Shown: positions 52,914 through 63,080, counted from the first letter of the stretch. The stretch is DNA of 64,000 bases from Arthrobacter antioxidans (GCF_023100725.1 NZ_CP095501.1:2294001-2358000), one strand, 5' to 3'. The notes: generated by a model from the letters alone, not told the origin. Translations and numbers: made by a program.

Positions 52914-54644
52914 GTGAACAACCCTGCCGCGCGCCGCACCAGTCACGGGCGGGCGACCCACGGTGTGACCCGCGTCGCCACGATGGCAGTTGCCCTCGTC
53001 TCGGCGGTTTCCCTCGCCTCCTGTACGGTCGGCCAGGTCCCGCCGCCCCAGCCCGCGACGACGACGGCGCCTGCCGCCTCGGAGGCCGCCACCTTCACCT
53101 TCGGGACGGCGGCGCACCCCCGCACCCTCGACCCGGCGCTCGCGAACGACACCGAGTCCTACCGCGTGAGCCAGCAGATCCTGCAGGGACTCGTGGGCGT
53201 GGATCCGCTGACCTCCGAGCCGACGCCGCTCCTCGCGGAATCGTGGGACGAGAACGACGACGGGCGGTCGTACGAATTCACCCTGCGCGACGACGTCGTC
53301 TTCCACGACGGCGAGCCGTTCGACGCCGCCGCCGTGTGCGCCAATTTCGACCGCTGGTACACGCTGCCCGAGAGCGCGCGCGCCGGTACGAGCCGGCTGC
53401 CCTTCGAGAACGTGTTCAAGGGGTACTCCGACACACCCGAGGTGAGCCTCTACGAGGGCTGCACGGCGACCTCCGCGCACACGGTGGACCTCCAGCTCAC
53501 CTCCCGGATCACGGGGCTGGTCCCGGCACTCGCCGCGCCCGCCTTCGCCATGTCCTCGCCCGCCGCCCTCGAGGCCGGCGCCGCGGACGAACTGACCGGG
53601 ACGCGGGACGGCGCGGGCATCTCCCGCTACGGGCAGGCGCCCGTCGGGACCGGCCCGTTCCGGCTCGTCTCCTGGGAGGAAGGGGACGTGGAGCTCGCGT
53701 TCTTCGACGGGTACTGGGGTGAGCGCGGGGAGGTGGACCGCGTGGTGTTCACCACCATCGCCAGTCCCGATTCCCGGGCGCGCGCCCTGGCCTCGGGCAG
53801 GATCGACGGCTACGACTTCGTGTCCGTGGACAGCGCCGTCGACCTCGCCCGCAACGGACTGCAGTTCCTGCAGCGCGACCCCTACTCCGTGCTCTACCTG
53901 GGCATGAACCAGGGCTTCCCCGGCGTCGACGACCCCCTGTTCCGCGAGGCCGTGGCCCACGCCATCGACAAGAGCGCCCTCATCGACGGCCGCTTCCTGA
54001 ACGGGACCAAGCCGGCTCGCCAGTTCATCCCCGAGAAGCTCGGCGTGAGCAACGAGTCGGTCACCGCCTACAGCTACGACGTCGACCTCGCCAAGGACCT
54101 GCTCGAACGCTCCGGGTACGACGGGCGCGAGCTGCCCTTCTACTATCCGCGCAACGTCTCCAGGGCCTATCTCCCCTCCCCCGAGAAGGCCTACGCCGAA
54201 CTGAGCCGGCAGCTGACCGAGGCCGGCTTCAACATCAAGCCGGTACCCGTCGAATGGAGCGAGGGCTACGTCGAGACGGTCCAGCAGTCCGGGGACCGGG
54301 CCTTCCACCTGCTCGGCTGGAGCGGCAGTTACCAGGACCCCGACAACTTCGTGGGCGCGCTCTTCGGCATGTACTCGGAGGAGTTCGCCTACGAGGACCC
54401 GCAGCTGTTCAGCAAGATCAACCGCGCACGGGGACTGCCGGCGGGCGAGGACCGCACCGCGGCCTACGCGGACATCAGCGCGCAGATCTCAGACAGGATC
54501 CCGGCCGTCCCGCTCGCCTTCCCGATCTCCGCGCTGGCGATGAGTCCGCGCGTGACCACCTACCCCGTGAGTCCCGTCATGAACGAGGTCTTCAACCGCA
54601 TCGACCTGGCCGATGTCGAGCCCCGGCCGGCGCCGTCCGGCTGA
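52914..54644 (+). CDS. Oligopeptide/nickel-type ABC substrate-binding lipoprotein (SBP_bac_5)
   Basis: The 576-residue family 5 extracytoplasmic binding protein is a lipoprotein (lipobox LASC, C37). It carries HPRTLDPALANDTESYRVSQQILQGLV, the ALAESWDENDDGRSYEFTLRDDVVFHDGEPFDA signature, NQGFPGVDDPLFREAVAHAIDKSALI, and GWSGSYQDPDNFVG. It captures peptides or other small solutes for an ABC importer, but no permease or ATPase genes are beside it. It must partner with a transporter elsewhere or work alone as a receptor. GTG start; TACACT at about 52843 may be the -10 box. Confidence 0.92.
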   Translation: MNNPAARRTSHGRATHGVTRVATMAVALVSAVSLASCTVGQVPPPQPATTTAPAASEAATFTFGTAAHPRTLDPALANDTESYRVSQQILQGLVGVDPLTSEPTPLLAESWDENDDGRSYEFTLRDDVVFHDGEPFDAAAVCANFDRWYTLPESARAGTSRLPFENVFKGYSDTPEVSLYEGCTATSAHTVDLQLTSRITGLVPALAAPAFAMSSPAALEAGAADELTGTRDGAGISRYGQAPVGTGPFRLVSWEEGDVELAFFDGYWGERGEVDRVVFTTIASPDSRARALASGRIDGYDFVSVDSAVDLARNGLQFLQRDPYSVLYLGMNQGFPGVDDPLFREAVAHAIDKSALIDGRFLNGTKPARQFIPEKLGVSNESVTAYSYDVDLAKDLLERSGYDGRELPFYYPRNVSRAYLPSPEKAYAELSRQLTEAGFNIKPVPVEWSEGYVETVQQSGDRAFHLLGWSGSYQDPDNFVGALFGMYSEEFAYEDPQLFSKINRARGLPAGEDRTAAYADISAQISDRIPAVPLAFPISALAMSPRVTTYPVSPVMNEVFNRIDLADVEPRPAPSG

Positions 54645-54731
54645 ACGCCGGACGCCGGCTCTCCCGGGGCGGTCCCCGTCCTCCGGACGATTTAAGTTCG
54701 GTCACCACCAGACGCTAGTCTTTGTCTGCTA

Positions 54732-56249
54732 GTGACCTCGCGACTGGAGACTCCGTTGACCACAATCCATCAGGGCACGCCCGCCAAGACCACCGACGTC
54801 GTCCTGATCGGTGGCGGGATCATGAGCGCCACCCTCGGCGCGTTCCTCCGGCAACTGCAGCCCGACTGGGACATCTCCCTCTTCGAACGGCTCGACGTCG
54901 CAGGCCTCGAGAGCTCCGACCCCTGGAACAACGCCGGCACCGGCCATTCGGCCCTCTGCGAGCTGAACTACTCGCCCGCCGGGAAGGACGGTTCCGTCGA
55001 CCCGGCGAAGGCCGTCGCGATCAACGAGCAGTTCCAGGTCTCGCGCCAGTTCTGGTCGCACATGGTGTCCGAGGGGCACATCGGCGACCCCCGCACCTTC
55101 ATCAACCCGGTGCCGCACATGAGCTTCGTGTGGGGTCAGGCCAACGCCGAATACCTGCGCCGGCGCTACGAGGCGCTGAGCCCGCAGCCGCTGTTCAGCA
55201 CCATGGAGCACAGCGAGGACCACGGCACCATCGCCGGGTGGACCCCCCTGGTGATGCAGGGCCGCAACCCCTCCCAGCCCGTCGCGGCCTCCCGCGTCGA
55301 GGGCGGTACCGACGTCGACTTCGGTGCCCTCACGCGCCAGCTCACCACCTACCTCGAGGGAACCGGCGTCGACCTGCACTATGGGTTTGACGTCCTCGAC
55401 GTCGCACGCGCGACCGACGGCCGCTGGGACGTCAAGGTGAGGAACAAGGCCACCGGCGAGACCAGCACGGTCACCGCGAAGTTCGTCTTCATCGGCGCCG
55501 GCGGCGGCGCCCTGCACCTGCTGCAGCGCAGCGGCATCCCCGAGGGCCGCGGCTTCGCGGGCTTCCCGGTCTCCGGCCAGTTCCTGCGCTGCACCGATCC
55601 TGACCTCGTGGGCCGGCACAACGCCAAGGTCTACGGCCAGGCGTCGGTGGGTGCCCCGCCGATGTCCGTCCCGCATCTGGACACGCGCTTCGTCCAGGGT
55701 GAGCGCTCCCTGCTGTTCGGCCCCTACGCCGGTTTCTCCACCAAGTTCCTCAAGAGCGGTTCCTACCTGGACCTGCCCACGTCGATCCGCCCCTCGAACC
55801 TCGTACCGATGCTCGCGGTCGCCAAGGACAACATGTCCCTGACGAAGTACCTCATCACGGAGGTCCTCAAGAACCGGGACGCCAAGAACGACGCCCTCAC
55901 CGACTTCCTGCCGATGGCCGAGGGCGGCAGCTGGGAACTGATCTCCGCGGGCCAGCGTGTACAGGTCATCAAGAAGGCTCCGGGCAAGGGCGGCGTGCTG
56001 CAGTTCGGCACGGAGGTCATCACGTCCTCGGACGGATCCGTCGGAGCGCTCCTCGGAGCCTCTCCGGGAGCGTCCACTGCGGCGCCGATCATGGTGGAAC
56101 TGCTCAAGCGGTGCTTCCCGGCCAACATGGCCGGCTGGGAGCCGAAGCTGAAGGAGATGCTGCCCGGGTACGGCGTCAAGCTCAACGAGACCGCATCCCT
56201 GGCCGCCGAGGTGCAGTCGATGACCGACCGGGTCCTCCGGCTCACATAA
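54732..56249 (+). CDS. mqo: Malate:quinone oxidoreductase
   Basis: The 505-residue FAD enzyme of the membrane face oxidises malate to oxaloacetate and passes electrons to the quinone pool, an alternative to NAD-malate dehydrogenase. The FAD site is [23 protein letters not shown]. Family segments include [66 protein letters not shown] and [22 protein letters not shown] 54732 is used here; a TTG at 54756 with GGAG upstream is the alternative. A TAGTCT box ends 11 bases before the GTG. Confidence 0.95.
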   Translation: MTSRLETPLTTIHQGTPAKTTDVVLIGGGIMSATLGAFLRQLQPDWDISLFERLDVAGLESSDPWNNAGTGHSALCELNYSPAGKDGSVDPAKAVAINEQFQVSRQFWSHMVSEGHIGDPRTFINPVPHMSFVWGQANAEYLRRRYEALSPQPLFSTMEHSEDHGTIAGWTPLVMQGRNPSQPVAASRVEGGTDVDFGALTRQLTTYLEGTGVDLHYGFDVLDVARATDGRWDVKVRNKATGETSTVTAKFVFIGAGGGALHLLQRSGIPEGRGFAGFPVSGQFLRCTDPDLVGRHNAKVYGQASVGAPPMSVPHLDTRFVQGERSLLFGPYAGFSTKFLKSGSYLDLPTSIRPSNLVPMLAVAKDNMSLTKYLITEVLKNRDAKNDALTDFLPMAEGGSWELISAGQRVQVIKKAPGKGGVLQFGTEVITSSDGSVGALLGASPGASTAAPIMVELLKRCFPANMAGWEPKLKEMLPGYGVKLNETASLAAEVQSMTDRVLRLT

Positions 56250-56301
56250 CGTCCGACGGAGCCAGCCGGCCGGTCGACCCTCAGCATCAAAGGCAGGTTC
56301 C

Positions 56302-59300
56302 GTGTTCCGTCTGGCTCACTTCTCCCTGGGCAACAGGGCGCTGATCGCACTCGTCACCATCCTCGCTTCCGTCTTCGGCGTCATCACCCTCGGCTCCCTG
56401 AAGCAGGAACTCATCCCGTCCCTCGAGTTCCCGCAGATCACGGTCATCTCCGCGCTGCCAGGAGCCTCCCCGGAGTACCTCGACCAGCAGGTCAGCGAGC
56501 CGCTGGAGGCTGCCCTCAGTGGGGTGGAGGGCCTCGAGTCGTCGTCGTCCACGTCCCGCTCCGGCATCTCGACCGTCAGCCTCGTCTTCGTGTACGGCAC
56601 GAACCTCGACCGGGCCCGGGCGCAGGTGGACCGGGCGATCTCCACGGTGCGTCCCACCCTCCCGGAGGACGTCGAGCCCCAGGCCCTCGCGGGCAGCATC
56701 AGCGACCTGCCGATCGTGTTCATGGCGGTCTCCTCCGACCAGTCGCTCAGCGAACTGAACGGTGACCTGGCCCGGCTGACCGTCCCCCGCCTGCAGAAGA
56801 TCGACGGCGTCCGGACCGCCGACGTGTCCGGAGGGTCCACCCAGCATGTCGCGATCCTGCCCCGGGACGGAGCCCTCACGGCCGCGGGCCTGACGGTCGG
56901 CGACATCAGCAGCACCCTCGAGGACAACGGCGCCCTGTTCCCGGTCGGGAGCCTCGAGGACCGCCCGCGGTCGCTGACCATCCAGGCGGGCAGCCGGATC
57001 GGGTCCCTCGAGGACATCGAGGCGCTGCCGGTGCTTCCCTCCTCGGAGGACCCCTCCCCCGGTCCGGTCAGCACGATCGGCGAGCTGGCCGACGTCAGCC
57101 TGGCCGACGACGAGACCACGTCCGTCGCGCGCACCAACGGGATCGAGACGCTCGCGCTGACGGTGACGAAGGTGCCCGACGGCGACACCGTGGAGATCTC
57201 CCAGCAGATCGTGGCCCTCGTCCCCGAGCTCGAGACCGAACTGGGCAATGCGGCGGACATCACCGTGGTCTTCGACCAGGCCCCGTTCATCGAACGCAGC
57301 ATCGACGACCTCACCACCGAGGGGTTGCTGGGCCTCGGCTTCGCCGTGCTGATCATCCTCGTCTTCCTGCTCTCGGTCCGCTCGACCCTCGTCACCGCGA
57401 TCTCCATCCCGCTGTCACTGCTCATCACGTTCATCGGCCTGTACGTGGCGGGGTACTCCCTGAACCTGCTGACCCTCGGCGCCCTGACGATCGCCGTCGG
57501 ACGCGTGGTGGACGACTCCATCGTCGTCATCGAGAACATCAAGCGGCACCTCGGGTACGGGGAGGAGAAACGGGAGGCCATCCTCACCGCGGTCCGGGAG
57601 GTGGCCGGAGCCATCACCGCCTCGACCCTCACCACCGTGGCCGTCTTCGCCCCTATCGGCTTCGTCGGCGGCCTCGCGGGAGAGCTCTTCCGCCCCTTCG
57701 CGATCACCACCGGGATCGCCCTGCTGGCGTCCCTCGCCGTGTCCCTGACCATCGTCCCGGTGCTCGCCTACTGGTTCCTGAGGCGCACACCCCCGGCGCC
57801 CCACGAGGCCCGCCACGTCGCGGTCCCGGCGGCCTCCGCCGTCCCGTCCGGCTCCCTGGCCGCCGCCACATCCCGGTCGGAGTCCACCTCCCCGACGGAG
57901 CCCACCGACCGGCCGTCCCTCCTCCAGCGCGGCTACCTGCCGATCCTCACGGGCACCCAGCGCCACCCCGTGATCACCCTCATCAGCGGCGTGATCGTCC
58001 TGGGCGCCACGGCCGCCATGGTCCCGTTCCTGCCGACCAACCTGCTCGGCTCCTCGGGCCAGAACAGCTTCTCGATCACGCAGAGCCTCGCCCCGGGCAC
58101 CAGCCTGGCGACGACGGCGGAGACGGCGGCACGGACGGAGGAGATCCTCATGGACAACCCGGAGATCCGCGACGTGCAGTTGACGGTCGGCAACGCCGAC
58201 GGTGCCTTCGCGGCGCAGTTCTCCGGCGGCGCCTCGGTGGCGACGTTCACCGTCATCACCGATCAGGACGCGGATCAGGAGGCCCTGCAGGAGTCCGTGC
58301 GCCAGGACCTCGAGGGCCTCGAGGACGCGGGCACCATCTCCCTGTCCAGCCAGCAGGGCGGCTTCGGCACCTCGAGCACCATCGACATCGACATCACCGC
58401 GCCCGTCACGGCGGATCTCGAGGCCGCGGACCGCGCCGTGTTCGAGGGGCTGCAGGGGATCGACGGTGCGGGAGAGATCACGAGCAACCTCGCGGCGGCC
58501 CAGCCGCAGGTCCAGGTGGACGTCGACCGCACGGCCGCCGTGGAGGCGGGCCTGAGCGAGGGCCAGATCGCGGGCCTCCTCGGGGGCAGCATCAGCCCGG
58601 TGCCGGCCGGTTCGGTGCGCTTCGACGCCGACGACTTCCCCGTGCTGATCGGGGAGGGGACCACGATCACGAGCCTCGACCAGCTGAGGGACCTGCAGAT
58701 CCCCACCGCGACGGGACCGGTCCCCCTGACCGACGTCGCGTCGGTCGAGGAGGTGCAGGTGCCCCTGTCCGTCACGAGTTCCAACGGTGAGCGCACGGCC
58801 CGGGTCTCGATCACGCCGTCCGGCGACGATCTCGGGACGCTGACGGGGTCGGTGAACGAGCGCCTCGACGGCATCGACCTGCCGCCGGGAGCCACCGCGA
58901 CCATCGGCGGTGCCTCCAGCCAGCAGGCGGAATCGTTCGACCAGCTGTTCCTCGCGCTGTGGGCCGCCGTCGCCATCGTGTACGTGATCATGGTGGCGAC
59001 GTTCAAGAGCCTCGTCCAGCCCCTGATCCTGCTCGTCTCCATCCCGTTCGCGGCCACCGGCGCCATCGCCCTGCTGCTGATCACGGGGACCCCCCTCGGG
59101 CTGCCCTCCCTGATCGGCATGCTGATGCTCGTGGGCATCGTGGTCACGAACGCGATCGTGCTGATCGACCTCATCAACCAGTACCGCCTCCCCCACGACG
59201 GACGGCCGGGGCTGCCGGTCTCGGACGCGATCCGCGAGGGGGCCCGTCAGCGTCTGCGCCCGATCCTGATGACCGCGCTGGCGACCATCTTCGCCCTCAC

Positions 59301-59484
59301 GCCGTTGGCCCTGGGTCTGACGGGGAAGGGCGGTTTCATCTCGCAGCCCCTCGCCATCGTGGTGATCGGCGGCCTCGTCTCCTCCACCGCGCTGACCCTC
59401 GTTCTGGTCCCGGTCCTGTACCGGCTCGTCGAGGGCCGCCGGGAGCAGCGGGCGCTGCGCCGGGAGGCCGCTGCCGCCGCCTGA
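56302..59484 (+). CDS. RND-family efflux transporter (HAE1/AcrB type)
   Basis: The 1060-residue protein has the RND repeat layout: a membrane helix at residues 13-32, a large outside loop, a block of helices at about 335-500, a Ser/Pro-rich linker (about 510-545), a helix near 555, a second outside loop and a last helix block from about 885. The proton-relay pair D404/D405 in GRVVDDSIVVIENIKRH is intact. It has the HAE1 pattern, rarer in monoderms than MmpL. No membrane-fusion or outer-membrane partner is near. GTG start 52 bases after mqo stop; a MarR gene follows. Confidence 0.9.
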   Translation: MFRLAHFSLGNRALIALVTILASVFGVITLGSLKQELIPSLEFPQITVISALPGASPEYLDQQVSEPLEAALSGVEGLESSSSTSRSGISTVSLVFVYGTNLDRARAQVDRAISTVRPTLPEDVEPQALAGSISDLPIVFMAVSSDQSLSELNGDLARLTVPRLQKIDGVRTADVSGGSTQHVAILPRDGALTAAGLTVGDISSTLEDNGALFPVGSLEDRPRSLTIQAGSRIGSLEDIEALPVLPSSEDPSPGPVSTIGELADVSLADDETTSVARTNGIETLALTVTKVPDGDTVEISQQIVALVPELETELGNAADITVVFDQAPFIERSIDDLTTEGLLGLGFAVLIILVFLLSVRSTLVTAISIPLSLLITFIGLYVAGYSLNLLTLGALTIAVGRVVDDSIVVIENIKRHLGYGEEKREAILTAVREVAGAITASTLTTVAVFAPIGFVGGLAGELFRPFAITTGIALLASLAVSLTIVPVLAYWFLRRTPPAPHEARHVAVPAASAVPSGSLAAATSRSESTSPTEPTDRPSLLQRGYLPILTGTQRHPVITLISGVIVLGATAAMVPFLPTNLLGSSGQNSFSITQSLAPGTSLATTAETAARTEEILMDNPEIRDVQLTVGNADGAFAAQFSGGASVATFTVITDQDADQEALQESVRQDLEGLEDAGTISLSSQQGGFGTSSTIDIDITAPVTADLEAADRAVFEGLQGIDGAGEITSNLAAAQPQVQVDVDRTAAVEAGLSEGQIAGLLGGSISPVPAGSVRFDADDFPVLIGEGTTITSLDQLRDLQIPTATGPVPLTDVASVEEVQVPLSVTSSNGERTARVSITPSGDDLGTLTGSVNERLDGIDLPPGATATIGGASSQQAESFDQLFLALWAAVAIVYVIMVATFKSLVQPLILLVSIPFAATGAIALLLITGTPLGLPSLIGMLMLVGIVVTNAIVLIDLINQYRLPHDGRPGLPVSDAIREGARQRLRPILMTALATIFALTPLALGLTGKGGFISQPLAIVVIGGLVSSTALTLVLVPVLYRLVEGRREQRALRREAAAAA

Positions 59485-59512
59485 CCGGTGGGCCGTACCG
59501 AGGAGGACGGCG

Positions 59513-59537
59513 TATACTCGATGCATACGTATCTAGT
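59513..59537 (+). promoter_or_regulatory. -10 box and palindrome controlling the downstream MarR gene
   Basis: TATACT (59513-59518) overlaps the left half of ACTCGAT-N8-ATCTAGT (59516-59522, 59531-59537), an inverted repeat with six of seven bases matching. A MarR dimer bound here would occlude RNA polymerase, the usual autorepression arrangement. Confidence 0.5.
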
Positions 59538-59570
59538 TGCCGGTGCCCCGGCAGGAGGCCCGAAACCGCC

Positions 59571-60104
59571 ATGGCTGACCGCTCGCCCACCGTCGTCGAC
59601 CCCGCCCCTGAATCTGCCGTGGAACCCGCCGACAGCACGGCGGACGTCGGGGACCCGGAGCCGGCGGCGTCCGTCCGCCAGGCGTCGGAGACCTGGGAGT
59701 CGCTCTTCCGGGCGCAGGTGGGCATCATGCAGCGCATCCGACAGGACCCGGCGTTCAAGGACCTCCCCATCCGCGAGTACGACGTCCTGTTCAATCTGAG
59801 CCGGTGCCCCAGCGGCTGGACGCGACTCAACGAGCTCAACCACCACCTCCTGATCAGCCAGCCCAGCCTCAGCCGCATGGTGGATCGGCTCGAGGCCCGG
59901 AACCTCGTGCGCAGGCGGCCGGCGGCGACCGACCACCGCGGCATCGAGCTCGCGCTGACCGAGGAGGGCAGGGCGCTCCAGCGGCGGATCGGCTCGGGCC
60001 ACGTGCAGCGCATCCGGGAGGTCCTCGCGCCCGTTTTGGACCCCGGGGAGATGGACCAGCTGAAAGCCCTCACGGACAAGATCAACGCCCGGCTGGGTGC
60101 CTGA
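59571..60104 (+). CDS. MarR-family transcriptional regulator, next to RND exporter
   Basis: The 177-residue winged-helix protein starts with a 35-residue acidic/Pro region, then the core: LPIREYDVLFNLSRCPSGWTRLNELNHHLLISQPSLSRMVDRLEARNLVRRRPAATDHRGIELALTEEGRAL. There is one Cys in the effector-side helix (SRCPSG). It lies 86 bases after the RND gene with its own promoter and operator-like palindrome, so it could repress itself and the exporter or the SDR downstream (60156). Confidence 0.9.
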   Translation: MADRSPTVVDPAPESAVEPADSTADVGDPEPAASVRQASETWESLFRAQVGIMQRIRQDPAFKDLPIREYDVLFNLSRCPSGWTRLNELNHHLLISQPSLSRMVDRLEARNLVRRRPAATDHRGIELALTEEGRALQRRIGSGHVQRIREVLAPVLDPGEMDQLKALTDKINARLGA

Positions 60105-60155
60105 CACCGAACCCCGCGGACCCCGGGGCAGGACGAACGAGCGGTAAGGACCAGG

Positions 60156-61079
60156 ATGGACAACGACTTCACAGCGGACGCGATCGGCGATCTCACGGGC
60201 AGGCGCGCGGTCGTCACCGGGGCCAACAGCGGGCTGGGCCTCCAGACCGCCGTCGGGCTGGCGCGGAAGGGTGCGGAGGTGATCCTCGCCTGCCGCAGCG
60301 AGGAGCGCGGGCGCGACGCCGAGCAGCGGGTCCGCTCGATCACCGGCAGCGAGCGGGTCGAGCTGCGCCTCCTCGATCTCGCCAGCCAGCAGTCCATCCG
60401 CGCGTTCGCTGCCGGCCTCAGCGGTCCCGTGCACCTCCTGGTCAACAACGCCGGGGTGATGGCGACCCCGCGGTCCAGGACGGCCGACGGCTTCGAGCTG
60501 CAGTTCGGCACCAACCATCTGGGCCACTTCGCCCTGACGGGCCTGCTGCTGCCGAACCTCCGCGAGGCCGGATCCTCCCGCGTGGTCACGCTCTCGAGCC
60601 TCGCCCACAAGCGGGGACGCCTGGACTTCGACGACCTGCAGTCCGAGCGCCGCTACCGCCGGTGGGCCGCCTACGGGCAGAGCAAGATCGCCAACCTCTA
60701 CTTCATGGTCGAGCTCGATCGGCGCGCCCGCGCCGCCGGGTGGGACCTCACCTCGGTGGCCGCGCACCCGGGCCTGGCCAATACGAACCTGACGGCCGGG
60801 ATGCGGACACCGGCGGTGCTCGACGTCTTCTCCGGTTTCATCGGGCTGATGAGCCAGTCCGACGCCGCCGGCGCGCTCCCCACCCTCTATGCGGCCACCG
60901 CCCCCGATGTCCGGGGCGGGGACTACTACGGGCCGTCAGGCCTCGGCGAGACCCGCGGCGCACCCCGCCTCGTCGCTCCCGTGCCCCGCGTGCTGGACCG
61001 CGACGTCGCCGTACGGCTCTGGAACCGCAGCGTCGAGCTCACGGGCGTGGACTTCGGGGCGCTGCAGCCCGTCGGGTGA
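60156..61079 (+). CDS. Short-chain dehydrogenase/reductase (retinol-dehydrogenase-like)
   Basis: The 307-residue classical SDR has cofactor motif VTGANSGLGLQTAVGLARKGA, basic residues ACRSEERGR that favour NADP, NNAGVMATP, catalytic Ser in VVTLSSLAHKRG and YGQSKIANL. The substrate loop resembles light-dependent protochlorophyllide-reductase/WW-domain-oxidoreductase relatives; the substrate is unknown. It starts 51 bases after the MarR gene and may be its target. Converges on the lipoprotein gene with 19 bases between. Confidence 0.9.
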   Translation: MDNDFTADAIGDLTGRRAVVTGANSGLGLQTAVGLARKGAEVILACRSEERGRDAEQRVRSITGSERVELRLLDLASQQSIRAFAAGLSGPVHLLVNNAGVMATPRSRTADGFELQFGTNHLGHFALTGLLLPNLREAGSSRVVTLSSLAHKRGRLDFDDLQSERRYRRWAAYGQSKIANLYFMVELDRRARAAGWDLTSVAAHPGLANTNLTAGMRTPAVLDVFSGFIGLMSQSDAAGALPTLYAATAPDVRGGDYYGPSGLGETRGAPRLVAPVPRVLDRDVAVRLWNRSVELTGVDFGALQPVG

Positions 61080-61098
61080 GCACCCCGGCGCGTGGAGG

Positions 61099-61875
61099 TC
61101 AGCCGGTGGTGGCCGGGGCGATCCGGAGGGAGAGGAGCATCTCGCGGATGGTCGCGAAGTCCGGGGTGTCGTAGAAGGCCTGGGCTTCGCCGATCGTCCC
61201 GAAGGTGACCGTCTGCGGTCCGGTGTTCGCGGGCGCCTTGGGCGCCAGGACCTCGAGGTCTCCGAAGCTGACCCGCCCGAGCGCGTCGCCGCCCTGGACG
61301 GTGTTGGACAGCGTGCAGGCCAGGCCGTCCGCGCCGCCCGCCTGGTCGGTGATGCCGTAGGCCGCGAAGAAGCGGAAGCCCGTGATGAGCCGGATCACGA
61401 AGCGCGGCTCGACATCCGCACCCGCCGGCGCTTCGTCCGTGAGGTCGAGCGGTTCGCTGCCGATGACGTAGTAGGGGGTCCGCTCGGCGTCCGGGCAGGG
61501 TGCCTCCGGGGTCTGGATTCCGGTGTGCAGCTCGGCGGTCGTCACGCCCTCCGGTGTGCGGACGGCGTAGTGCAGCGAATCGGGAGCGTGGACTCCGGGC
61601 TCCGGCTCGAGGAGCTGCACCATCCACTCCTCGGGGAGCTCGAAGCTCAGGAGCCGCCCCGGATCGGTGAAGACCTTCCAGCCCTCGCGCGCCTCGCGCA
61701 GGGGCGCGGCTGCGGGCTCCGCCGTCGCGGTCGCTGCGTTCGTCGACGGCGGCGGCGCGCCGCCGTCACCCCCGGGGCCCGTGCAGGCGGTGACCAGCGT
61801 CAGGGCGAGTGCGGCAGCGGCGAGGGCCTGCGGCAGGCGCCGCCTGCCCGCCCCTCCGGACGGTCCGTGCTCCAT
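61099..61875 (-). CDS. Lipoprotein of unknown function
   Basis: The 258-residue protein has a signal helix and lipobox LVTAC (C31). A Gly/Pro/Ala linker follows, then a beta-rich domain with GWKVFTDPGRLLSFELPEEWMVQLL, LHYAVRTPEGVTTAELHTGIQ and RFVIRLITGFRFFAAYGIT. This pattern fits small outside-facing sensor or binding domains but no family was recognised. Two Cys (APCPDAERT, GLACTLSN) may form a disulphide. The ATG is 36 bases from the cysteine desulfurase stop. Confidence 0.8.
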   Translation of the reverse strand: MEHGPSGGAGRRRLPQALAAAALALTLVTACTGPGGDGGAPPPSTNAATATAEPAAAPLREAREGWKVFTDPGRLLSFELPEEWMVQLLEPEPGVHAPDSLHYAVRTPEGVTTAELHTGIQTPEAPCPDAERTPYYVIGSEPLDLTDEAPAGADVEPRFVIRLITGFRFFAAYGITDQAGGADGLACTLSNTVQGGDALGRVSFGDLEVLAPKAPANTGPQTVTFGTIGEAQAFYDTPDFATIREMLLSLRIAPATTG

Positions 61876-61910
61876 GGCGTCCTCCCTGGGGGTGGCTCGG
61901 TGCGGCCAGT

Positions 61911-63080
61911 CTAGGCGCCGGCGTGGCTGCCCGCGTGTGCCGCGCCGAGGGACCGCACGGCCTCCACGGCTGCGACGACGGCGTGGGCCGCCTGGTCGAG
62001 GTCGGCGGACGCGGTGTCCTGCGTCCAGGAGAGCCGCACGGCGCTGTGCGCCGTCTCGTCGTCGAGACCGAGCGCCAGGAGGACGGCGGACGGCTCGGAG
62101 GATCCGGCTGCGCACGCGGACCCGCTCGAGCAGAGCACGCCGCGACGCTCGAGTTCCAGGAGGATCGCCTCGCCGCTGACGCCCGGGAAGCAGAAGGAGG
62201 CGAGATTCGGGAGCCGGCCCGCGGCGTCGCCCGTGAGGAGGGCCCCGGGCACGCCGGCGAGCACCTGCGCGATGAGGGCGTCGCGGGATGCCGTGGACCG
62301 GTCGGCGGCCCCGGGCAGGGCTGCCTGGGCGAGTTCCAGCGCGCGGGCGAGCCCCACCGCGCCCGCCACGTTCTCCGTACCCGACCTGCGCCCCCGCTCC
62401 TGGCCGCCGCCGTGGAGCACCGGTTCGCAGGGCGTCCCGGACCGGAGGTACAGCAGGCCGATCCCCTTCGGCGTCCCGAGTTTGTGCCCCGAGATGCTGA
62501 GCGCTGTGACGCCGAGCCGGTCGACGTCCAGGGGAAGCCAGCCCGCGGCCTGCACGGCGTCGGTGTGGAAGGGAACACCCGCACGCCGGCAGACCTCCGC
62601 GAGTTCCGGGATGTCCTGGACGGTCCCCACCTCGTTGTTCGCGTACATCACGGTGCACAGCGTCGTCGTGTCCTCGAGCGCGGCGGCGAGGTCCGACGGC
62701 GAGACGCGGCCGGTGCCGGAGACGGGCAGCACCGTGATCCGGAAGCCGTGGAACGCCCGCAGGTAGGCCAGGACCTCCAGCACCGCCGGGTGCTCGATCG
62801 CACTGGTGACGATGTGCCGGCCGCGCGGGGCGGCGAGCGCCAGGCCCTTGAGCGCGAGGTTGTCCGCCTCCGTGCCGCCCGAGGTGAAGATGATCTCCCC
62901 CGGCCGGCAGCCGAGCAGCGCGGCGATGCGGGACCGTGCGCGCGCGTAGTCCGACGCCGCGGCCTCGCCGTAGGTGTGGTGGCTGGAGGGGTTGCCGAAC
63001 GTCGCGGTCAGCAGGGGCCACATCTCCTCGAGGACCTGGCGCCGGGCGGGCGCGGTGGCGGCGGCGTCGAGGTAGATCAC
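61911..63080 (-). CDS. Cysteine desulfurase, NadS-like
   Basis: The 389-residue fold-type I PLP enzyme has YLDAAATAPARRQVLEEM, SGGTEADNLALKG, the PLP lysine in SISGHKLGTPKGIGLLY, and the sulfur-carrying Cys in RRGVLCSSGSACAAGSSEPS. The GTG start overlaps the nadC stop by four bases (GTGA). In NAD operons a dedicated desulfurase supplies sulfur for the Fe-S cluster of quinolinate synthase NadA; that is the likely role. The general Isc/Suf enzyme would lie elsewhere. Confidence 0.9.
   Translation of the reverse strand: MIYLDAAATAPARRQVLEEMWPLLTATFGNPSSHHTYGEAAASDYARARSRIAALLGCRPGEIIFTSGGTEADNLALKGLALAAPRGRHIVTSAIEHPAVLEVLAYLRAFHGFRITVLPVSGTGRVSPSDLAAALEDTTTLCTVMYANNEVGTVQDIPELAEVCRRAGVPFHTDAVQAAGWLPLDVDRLGVTALSISGHKLGTPKGIGLLYLRSGTPCEPVLHGGGQERGRRSGTENVAGAVGLARALELAQAALPGAADRSTASRDALIAQVLAGVPGALLTGDAAGRLPNLASFCFPGVSGEAILLELERRGVLCSSGSACAAGSSEPSAVLLALGLDDETAHSAVRLSWTQDTASADLDQAAHAVVAAVEAVRSLGAAHAGSHAGA

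Noticed and set aside
57415..59526. 703-codon minus-strand frame opposite the RND transporter
   Set aside because: Shadow of a GC-rich gene; its translation is Arg/Gly/Asp repeats with no family motif.
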